Origin: Phoronis ovalis
Taxonomy: Eukaryota > Phoronida > Phoronidae
Assembly (NCBI GenBank): GCA_028565635.1
Contig: JAOXYB010030976.1
Location: 1 to 14,698 of the forward strand
DNA: 14,698 bases
Direction: 5' to 3'
Made by a program: the position numbers and the translations under genes. The notes below the pieces were generated by a model. It saw nothing but the letters and a program-made list of their open reading frames with translations. It ran no database searches and had not been told where the DNA came from. Below, in pieces: positions 8,651 through 14,698 of the stretch. How positions within the stretch are numbered: position 1 is the stretch's first letter; every line of letters starts with the position of its first letter.

Positions 8651-8737
8651 AATAAATATCAATTTGAGTGTATAGATGCCATGAAGATGTAAACAATTTT
8701 ATGGAAAAACATTAAAACAATATATTTAAAGAATAAA
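8651..8737 (+). promoter_or_regulatory. candidate polyadenylation signals of the basic-protein gene
   Basis: AATAAA occurs at 8651-8656 and 8732-8737, about 60 and 140 bases after the TAA stop. In DNA this AT-rich the motif is frequent by chance, so only the position relative to the stop supports it. Confidence 0.35.
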
Positions 8738-9010
8738 TTATTTGAACATTCACTTGCTTTATGTTATTATTATGTCAGCATCATGTACGCATGTACACAT
8801 GACCTAGCATAAAAAAATCACTTAAAAATGAACTTGATTATGTTTTCTAGTTTTGTTGAGAATTTGAAAGCCACATCTGGTTATAATTATAGAAATTTAT
8901 GTTTAACCCTATCAAGTTTAAGTTGGCGCAATACATGTTATGCAATGGTGCGCGAGTATCTGACGCAACGTCAAATGTATACAATTTAATTCTATCAACA
9001 TAACGTTAAT

Positions 9011-9875
9011 TTATAGCAAATAGCAGACCGTTACTGATTTTTGTTGAGTATTGAAACCGTCACCATCATTAGCTTTGTCGTCTTCTCTGTCATCGTCTTC
9101 TCTATTGTCGTCATCGTCAGAATCGACCTCAATATTTATAATAAATGGTTCTATCATATTTCTGTCCATTCCGTCAAACTGCCATAAGTCATTTTCAATC
9201 TTGTATGCACTCTCCCAATCTGTCTGTGTTATGCGGTTTAGAGATTCGTTGCACAGTAATTGGACGTCTTTAAATTTATGTCATGGTACACGTGCGTAAC
9301 CATTTGTGTTTGCCCATATCAATTCGATGGGGTTCAGTTCGCAATGTCTGACTGGTGAGTGCATTTCAGCAGAAGTATTTTCGACATTCTTTCCATGGTT
9401 GTTGGAAACTTGTTTAGTCTTTCTGACAAAACTGTCACCGTGTCGTATTCTCCCTTATGGATCCTATAAAAATGTAAAAAATATAAAGACATAAACTAAT
9501 GTTTTTTATGACTAAAAAGATAGCTATCACATATGGATTTCGCGTAGAAACGGTGCGCGATCATGTACTAATGCCAATATCAAGTACTACTTATTAAATA
9601 AGTTTATCTTTAAAAAAGACAACATGTTATTCGTCAGTTGTACCTACCTTTGGCATCATGAAATATTGTATATTTTGCAAATATTCTGTGATCTGTGCGT
9701 TTTGACACTTTAAGAGCTGTCGCGGCCCTGTCCATAGGTCTATCAATTGATAACCATTATTTTTCCTTTTTTCTGTTCTCGTACAAAATAATTATAAACA
9801 TTGTGGATTGTCTGCGTATCGATTCGTGATTTTTTCTTCGGTATTTTCGAAATTGTCCCTTTCACATGTGTAAAA
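9011..9875 (-). pseudogene. Tc1/mariner (IS630-like, DDE superfamily) transposase relic
   Basis: The C-terminal part is clear: minus-strand translation of 9320-9340 gives ELNPIEL, preceded by HC and followed by IW, the HCELNPIELIW signature at the last catalytic position of this transposase family. Downstream come a conserved-looking W-E-A-Y-KIENDLW region and an acidic tail (DSDDDDNRED) to TAA at 9013-9011. The N-terminal part is also visible: HNVYNYFVREQ at about 9800, then after a frameshift near 9750 RAATALKVSKRT, a helix-turn-helix as in related transposases. The gene is broken. There is an in-frame TGA at 9283-9281, a frameshift, and loss of most of the catalytic middle. A GTAGGT donor at 9647 and an ATTTTTATAG acceptor at 9464 may be an original intron. 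No terminal repeats were identified. Confidence 0.8.
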
Positions 9876-9967
9876 ATTCACACCTCTTCCCAGGGAAGCA
9901 AACTAGGTTAAAGACGCCCTATTGATTTGTTCTCAATGGGTCTACGAATAGATGATTCATGAGTAGC

Positions 9968-9988
9968 AATAACTAAATGTTAGTTATT
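9968..9988. repeat. perfect 9-bp hairpin
   Basis: AATAACTAA (9968-9976) and TTAGTTATT (9980-9988) pair perfectly around ATG. It lies between the transposase relic and repeat copy 2, and could be a remnant of a transposon terminus or chance in AT-rich DNA. Confidence 0.6.
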
Positions 9989-10017
9989 CAATCACCCCAT
10001 TCATATTCTTATTAGGC

Positions 10018-10326
10018 TGTTGAAGGGAATAGCATGAGTCCAAATGAACTGAACATAGGTGGCGAAGTGTCGCCATGATTTCGGGCGGACGTCCAACATG
10101 AGGTATTGAAAAAACATTTTTCAACAAAAAGTTATAATTAGAAAATTCTAATTTGCACGATTTAAAACTGGATGGTCTGTTGTTTTCACTTTAATATTAC
10201 AAAAATGAACTACAGATGTTTTTCCCTGTGATATGGGATCCAACACCTGCGACATAAAATAGTGAACAGACTTTTTTTAACATATGTTAAATGTGACGTA
10301 ACTTACTATAACAATAGGAGCTTGTA
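10018..10326 (-). repeat. dispersed repeat family, copy 2 (uninterrupted)
   Basis: The reverse complement of this interval matches 3712-3826 plus 4232-4415. The longest exact block is CCCGAAATCATGGCGAC, with CCTCATGTTG just before it and GCCACCT just after. It lacks the 405-bp MITE of copy 1 and so preserves the empty target site. No open frame is conserved between the copies. Confidence 0.8.
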
Positions 10327-10808
10327 TTCATAATTTCAAGTATTATAATAGGCAATTCTACAGGTTTGATAAGAAAGTAGGGACCACTACCGGATGGTAA
10401 CTTGCTCCTTTGTAGATTAACTGGCGGTGGAAGAATTATCGGATATAGTTTCATTATACAACTGGTTCCTCGTATAACATTATGACAATGATTTTTTTAA
10501 AATGGTTACAACAGTTGATTCAACTTTTCAATACATGTTCAGAAATGATATTAGCTTTCTTCGTAACTTGTTATTATTTAAAACGCTAAGTGCACGAACT
10601 GCATTCTTAATATAGATATATTGCATGCATCATGTATTATACTGTGTGCTTGGGGGAAGCCACCGCTTCCAAATCTACACATTCCTAGCATGTTGCGTTT
10701 TGTAATGATATTGTTTGGATTACGTCAAGTGCGTGCGCAAATTATATTGTCGCTGAATGCAATTGCGTCACGTGATCGGTTAAGTTGCTAATAGTATCAT
10801 AGTCTTAC
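10327..10808. other. presumed intron, donor side of the OTU N-half exon
   Basis: AT-rich DNA with a short stem-loop GGAAGC-CACC-GCTTCC near 10655-10670 and no gene. The intron would start at 10808 on the minus strand with GTAAGACT. Confidence 0.4.
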
Positions 10809-11044
10809 CTCTACTTCACATTTACCCCCTACATATGTGGTTCTAAGAAACTCGCCAGTGAGCTTTCGTAGTTCTTTGTGCGAGAGTTGTGGATGGCTAG
10901 TGAAACGCTTCAGCTGATCTGACATGGCAATATAAAAGCTGTTAAAATCGCCGCTTTTGGTATGTAACCGCACATTACAGTTCATGACTCTGGTGATTTT
11001 GTTTAGCCACTGTGCACCTGTATAACCCTTTGCAGATGGAGCGC
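10809..11044 (-). CDS. internal exon: N-terminal half of an OTU-like domain (copy N1)
   Basis: The exon is 236 bp: two bases of a split codon and 78 codons. The acceptor is ATTATTTTAG before 11044 and the donor is GAG|GTAAGA after 10809, giving phase 1 in and phase 0 out, as in the exon at 330-535. The nucleophile region reads GDFNSFY (residues 31-37), where OTU proteases have GDGNC-F; the Asp is kept but the Cys is Ser35 (codon AGC). SDQL follows at 41-44, then SHKELRKL and a helix. A 34-residue ungapped alignment with copy N2 covers QWLNK to SDQL. The phase-0 exit fits the next minus-strand OTU exon at 3151. The substitution makes a working cysteine protease unlikely. A frame continuing upstream of 11044 reads through the AG and is probably intronic. 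Confidence 0.68.
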
Positions 11045-11234
11045 CTAAAATAATATATAGATGCCTTATCAAGTTTTTATCTTTACTTTTATTCAGATTG
11101 TGGTGAAATTTCAGCTGCTTCCAAAACTTCATGCCCAAAAAGATATCTCTTCGTAAGGTTGAACGCTCAGAACGCTGAAACCCATACGCATCACATGTCT
11201 CCTCTTGTGGTGCACCTCTTACGCATCGCAGTCC

Positions 11235-12738
11235 AATGTATTACAACACATCCCCAATGTATTACAACACATCCCCAATGTATTACAACACATTCCCAAT
11301 GTATCACAACACATCCCCACTGTATTACAACACGTCCCCAATGTATTACAACACATCCCCAATGTATCACAACACATCCCCACTGTATTACAACACATCC
11401 CCACTGTATTACAACACATCCCCAATATATTACAACACATCCCCAATGTATTACAACACATCCCCAATGTATTACAACACATCACCAATGTGTCACAACA
11501 CATCGCCAATGTATTACAACACATCCCCAATGTATTACAACACATCCCCAATGTATTACAACACATCCCCAATGTATTACAACACATCCCCAAAGTATTA
11601 CAACACATCACCAATGTGTGACAACACATCCCCAATGTATTACAACACATCCCCAATGTATTACAACACATCCCCAATGTATTACAACACATCCGCAATG
11701 TATTACGACACATCCCCAATGTATTACAACACATTCACAACGTATTACAACACATTCCCAATGTATTAACATTCCCAATGTATTACAACATATTCACAAC
11801 TTATTACAACACATTCCCAATGCATTAGAACACATTCCCAATGTGTTACAACACATCCTCAATGTATTACAATACATTTCCAATGTATTACAGCATATTC
11901 ACAACGTATTACAACACATTCCCAATGTATTACAACACATCCCCAATGTATTACAATACATTCCCAATGTATTACAGCATATTCACAATGTATTACAATA
12001 CATTCCCAATGTATTACAGCATATTCACAACGTATTACAACACATTCCCAATGCATTACAACACATTCCCAATGTATTACAACACATCCCCAATGTATTA
12101 CAATACATTCCCAATGTATTACAGCATATCCACAAAGTATTACAACACATTCCCAATGTATTACAACACATTCCCATGTATTACAACACATCCCCAATGT
12201 ATTACAACACATCCCCAATGTATTAACATTCCCAATGTATTACAATACATTCCCAATGTATTACAGCATATTCACAACGTATTACAACACATTCCCAATG
12301 CATTACAATACATTCACAATGTATTACAACACATCCCCAATGTATTATAACACATCCCCAAAGTATTAACATTCCCAATGTATTACAATACATTTCCAAT
12401 GTATTACAGCACATTCCCAATGTATTACAACACATCCCCAATGTATTAACATTCCCAATGTATTACAATATATTCCCAATGTATTACAGCATATTCACAA
12501 CGTATTACAACACATTCCCAATGTATTACAACGCATCCCCAATGTATTACAACACATTCCCAATGTATTACAACACATCCTCAATGTATTACAACACATC
12601 CCCAATGTATTACAACACATCCCCAATGCATTACAGCACATTCCCAATGTATTAACATTCCCAATGTATTACAATACTTTCTCAATGTATTACAACACAT
12701 CCCCAATGCATTACAGCACACCCCTAATGCATTACAGC
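11235..12738. repeat. 21-bp minisatellite, about 70 copies
   Basis: The consensus unit is AATGTATTACAACACATCCCC. The left third (to about 11720) is nearly homogeneous, with CATCCCC units and variants such as ACTGTATTAC and AATGTATCAC. From about 11740 the array mixes CATTCCC, CATATTCAC and AATACATTCCC variants in recurring order, and contains several 17-bp units (AATGTATTAACATTCCC) that have lost CAAC. Because 21 is divisible by three, long open frames appear in several frames on both strands, reading repeats such as QCITTHP or CCNTLGM. They shift at the 17-bp units and are not genes. The array ends 190 bp upstream of the OTU exon acceptor at 11044. Confidence 0.97.
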
Positions 12739-12966
12739 TTCTGTAAATTATCCTATTATCAAGGATCTCAAGCATTGTATTACACAGCTATAATCAAGCA
12801 ATGCAATAACTTTGCATGTTGAATGGTCATTTTATTATTGATGACAGCTTTTTGGATACTTCCACCCTAAAGTTATTCAACTTTGCTCTGGTTTACGAGC
12901 ACATTCATCCTTAAACATCTGTATATCATTGTTAGTAACACCTGTACCTGTTTTATGCATTTTCAG
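12739..12966. other. unique AT-rich flank of the minisatellite
   Basis: Just beyond the array, GCATTGTATTACACAGC at about 12773 still resembles one decayed unit. Nothing else is recognised. Confidence 0.4.
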
Positions 12967-13026
12967 ATGGATGATTCTCGGGAGAGTTTTAGTTATCTAG
13001 CAGATCCATTACATGAGGACCAGTAG
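12967..13026 (+). CDS. candidate short terminal exon
   Basis: A good acceptor (CCTGTTTTATGCATTTTCAG) is followed directly by ATG and 19 codons, MDDSRESFSYLADPLHEDQ, to TAG at 13024-13026. The peptide is acidic and unlike the surrounding low-complexity translations. No upstream plus-strand exon was found to join it, and a short open stretch after a chance acceptor is quite possible. Confidence 0.2.
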   Translation: MDDSRESFSYLADPLHEDQ

Positions 13027-13392
13027 TTTTATAAAAAAATTCGTTTCGATAACTGAGGCAATACACAAAAAAATGTTGTGACGGCCCTAGTGGTGATCTT
13101 GTCAACTATTACATAACCAATTAAAATATAATTGTTCAATTAACGTGCCCACAGAATTTAAATACTGTAGAATAAAGACTACTCGAGATATAAACAAAAA
13201 CGTGAATCTTATACTACTGTTCTTTCAGAAATCATCGTTATAATTCTCTATTGCCAACAATAGGCATTGAAATCAGCGCATGGGGACGAATGCAATTGAG
13301 TTCTTACTGCTCATCTGAATGTGACTTATAATTAAGTCTTTTGCCATTGAGTAACAATGGTGAAAAGTATGATCGTCTGTCAACTCATCCTG
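13027..13392. other. non-coding, no feature recognised
   Basis: AT-rich DNA. A plus-strand acceptor-like TGTTCTTTCAG near 13230 is followed within five codons by a stop, so no exon is called. Confidence 0.4.
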
Positions 13393-13524
13393 TTAAGTAT
13401 TTATGATGGGCAGAAATATTGAATTAGAACACCGGTCACATTCGTTGTATGGTGCAATGTTACATGTAAAGAGATCTTTTTCTGCTGCTGATATTCGCAA
13501 TGTCAAACCTTGAGCTACAATTAG
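13393..13524 (-). CDS. candidate terminal exon, unknown protein
   Basis: A strong pyrimidine-rich acceptor (CAAACCCCCCTACAG) precedes 13524 on the minus strand. In phase 0 the frame runs 43 codons to TAA at 13395-13393, containing LTLRISAAEKDLFTCN and CDRC. In phase 1, the phase that follows the OTU exon at 13838, it is open for only about 21 codons (SSRFDIANISSRKRS, then a stop). Neither version matches a family I know. The acceptor is better than the coding evidence. Confidence 0.25.
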   Translation of the reverse strand, partial: LIVAQGLTLRISAAEKDLFTCNIAPYNECDRCSNSIFLPIINT

Positions 13525-13757
13525 CTGTAGGGGGGTTTGCAAAACAGGAACTTTTCTTAAAAATAAGACATTCAAAAATCTGAAATTTGAAATACTGTTA
13601 GGTACTAACTATATCACTATTATGCTGATAAAAATGCTTCAATCTATTTTCCACTAAAAAGTTAGAAATAACAAACTATTTTTATTTTAGGGTGACACGA
13701 TAGAGTCAGATATACTGTACTATAGTGAATATACTATAATGTATCAAATTGTATATA

Positions 13758-13808
13758 AAGACCACCTGGTTATAAACGTCAGTATTCATAGCTCCCTCAG
13801 GTGGCCTT
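13758..13808. repeat. intronic inverted repeat next to the OTU exon donor
   Basis: AAGACCACCTG (13758-13768) pairs with CAGGTGGCCTT (13798-13808), with one mismatch that becomes a G-U pair in RNA. It lies 29 bases inside the intron after the exon ending at 13838. A third copy of the arm, TCTATAAAGACCACCT in minus-strand sense, lies at the same place behind the paralogous exon ending at 2782, there without the second arm. Confidence 0.65.
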
Positions 13809-13837
13809 CATAGACAGTATTTGAATTGCACCGATAC

Positions 13838-14159
13838 CTTGTTTTGCTATTTTTTGTAGACTTTCAAACTTTCTGAGATGCGGGCTTCTTAGATGCAATT
13901 GTACTATAGGATTACTGTGACCAAGAAACCTCATCTCGTGCATATCATCTGCGCACTTAATAGATCTAGTCGCAGTATGGCAACGGTACTGTTCTTTAGT
14001 GACCAAGACGATTTCCACTTGGAGTGCATTAGCCAAAGCACGAATAGCAAGTGCATCTGGCCAGCCTCCAGTTTCCAGGGCTGATATGTACTCCACCATG
14101 TTATCCCCAGGTACATACTGTGATATGTCCCTATTACATCCTGGTCCCACATTCTCACA
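13838..14159 (-). CDS. internal exon: C-terminal half of an OTU-like domain (copy C1)
   Basis: The exon is 322 bp, 107 codons plus one base. The acceptor CTTCCTTTTACCAG precedes 14159 and the donor CAAG|GTATCG follows 13838, giving phase 0 in and phase 1 out. Residues 23-55 (EYISALETGGWPDALAIRAL and on, to VEIVLVT) match the helix W-x-D helix-strand of OTU domains well, with W33 and D35 kept. The last strand has NPIVQLHL, then KFESL (97-101) at the position of the catalytic HY-SL motif, so His appears replaced by Lys. A nearby His94 aligns with Asn in copy C2 and is probably not equivalent. Its N-half partner would lie beyond the right edge of the window. It is the better conserved of the two C halves. 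Confidence 0.7.
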
Positions 14160-14568
14160 CTGGTAAAAGGAAGGGAAATGCATTAATAACTCTCGAATCA
14201 CTTTAGATAATCTTACTACTGTTTACAAGGAAGTGCGAACTCCTGGTGCAGTTGGCTGTGGTGTTATTTATGTAAGAAAGAAATATTACGGGATCACAGC
14301 TCCTAGAAAACGGTAATAACAAGCAAGTACGATTACAAACCATGCAGCAAAAATATCAGAAGCAAGCAATGTCAATACGGCGCTTGAGATATATGTTCAT
14401 CAGACGATAATTATTATACTAATTACTCGTTCTGTTCCCAGTCCGTAGTACAAATCCATTAAAATTATTTTCAAAAGTAATTGCATATTACGTTTACTTT
14501 AAAAATTTATTATAATTTGACACCTGCAGATATTTCATATTATATCTGGTGGCGTGCTGTTTTGTATG
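14160..14568. other. presumed intron upstream of the OTU C-half exon
   Basis: No N-terminal OTU half or other exon is recognised. The first 30 bases share TTAATnCA-TTC and TTTTACCAG with the corresponding flank of the paralogous exon at 3151, seen on the minus strand. Confidence 0.45.
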
Positions 14569-14698
14569 GGGACGTCCATTAATTATGTCAACAATTTTTA
14601 GGCAATGTTTTACCCCCCCTCCCCCCCCCCTTGTCAACAACTGTCAAACTTTCAGTGACCCCCCTAATAAAATCATGTCAAAAAAAATGTATCCCCCC
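14569..14698. repeat. edge of a poly(C)-rich dispersed repeat, cut by the window
   Basis: From GGGGACGTCCATTAATTATG onward the sequence changes character. It has an ATTAATTATGTCAACA stretch, long C runs near 14613-14630, then TGTCAACAACTGTCAAAC, CCCCCCTAATAAAATCATGTC and a final C run. Similar arrangements, as I remember them, are common interspersed repeats in marine invertebrates; this is recall, not a search. The far end is outside the window. Confidence 0.5.

Noticed and set aside
8465-8662. Minus-strand Phe-rich frame resembling a membrane peptide
   Set aside because: It is the complement of the purine-rich plus-strand exon; Phe and Leu runs arise from poly-A-rich sense codons.
9051-9299. 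Plus-strand Ser-rich frame (SSSLSSSSLLSSSSE)
   Set aside because: It is the antisense shadow of the acidic Asp-rich tail of the minus-strand transposase relic.
11159-12350. Long open frames of up to 355 codons on both strands with repeated peptides such as QCITTHP, PMYYNTS and CCNTLGM
   Set aside because: They are products of a 21-bp tandem repeat, whose period is divisible by three and lacks stops in several frames. Frames switch at 17-bp units, and there is no start context, splice support or recognisable domain.
11235-12738. A CRISPR-like array, since units are regular
   Set aside because: There are no unique spacers: unit follows unit directly, the host is eukaryotic and no cas genes are present.
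13893-14158. Other frames overlapping the OTU exon at 13838-14159
   Set aside because: They lack the matching splice sites and the similarity to the paralogous exon at 2782-3151.

Overview
The window looks like AT-rich nuclear DNA (about one third G+C by eye) from a marine invertebrate, most likely a bivalve or other lophotrochozoan. Genes are split by canonical GT/AG introns, coding density is very low, there are several short DNA-transposon relics, and one 1.5-kb minisatellite. The lineage is an inference from repeat style and intron structure; no single sequence proves it. No bacterial operon, CRISPR array, phage or rRNA gene is visible.

Main coding content (minus strand). Four exons carry halves of an OTU-type (ovarian tumour family, cysteine-protease fold) domain. 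In transcription order they are a C-terminal half (14159-13838), an N-terminal half (11044-10809), a C-terminal half (3151-2782) and an N-terminal half (535-330). Every N half enters in phase 1 and leaves in phase 0; every C half enters in phase 0 and leaves in phase 1. All four can therefore be spliced in series without a frameshift. They are either consecutive modules of one repeated-OTU gene crossing the whole window or pieces of a tandem array of OTU genes. Each half lacks at least one conserved catalytic-motif residue by eye, which points to non-catalytic OTU folds or decaying paralogues.

Region by region. 1-330: nothing recognised. 330-3151: two OTU exons, a candidate phase-1 exon (1021-852) and a duplicated 45-bp hairpin unit. 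3152-4428: a tRNA-like SINE relic and copy 1 of a roughly 300-bp dispersed repeat, split by a 405-bp hAT-like MITE with an 8-bp target duplication. 4429-7055: a 2.6-kb foldback-like element whose ends are iterated GGAATnAnTGTCCGG-type motifs. 7735-8592: a small plus-strand two-exon gene for a very basic protein. 9011-9875: a broken minus-strand Tc1/mariner/IS630-like transposase. 10018-10326: copy 2 of the dispersed repeat, inverted and without the MITE. 10809-11044: an OTU exon. 11235-12738: a 21-bp minisatellite of about 70 copies, whose long ORFs are artefacts of a period divisible by three. 12967-13524: two candidate small exons. 13758-14159: an OTU exon with an intronic stem-loop behind it. 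14569-14698: the edge of a poly(C)-rich dispersed repeat.

If the one-gene model is right, the plus-strand gene, the transposase relic and both large repeats lie in a single 7.7-kb intron, and the minisatellite lies in the 2.8-kb intron, ending 190 bp from its 3' splice site.
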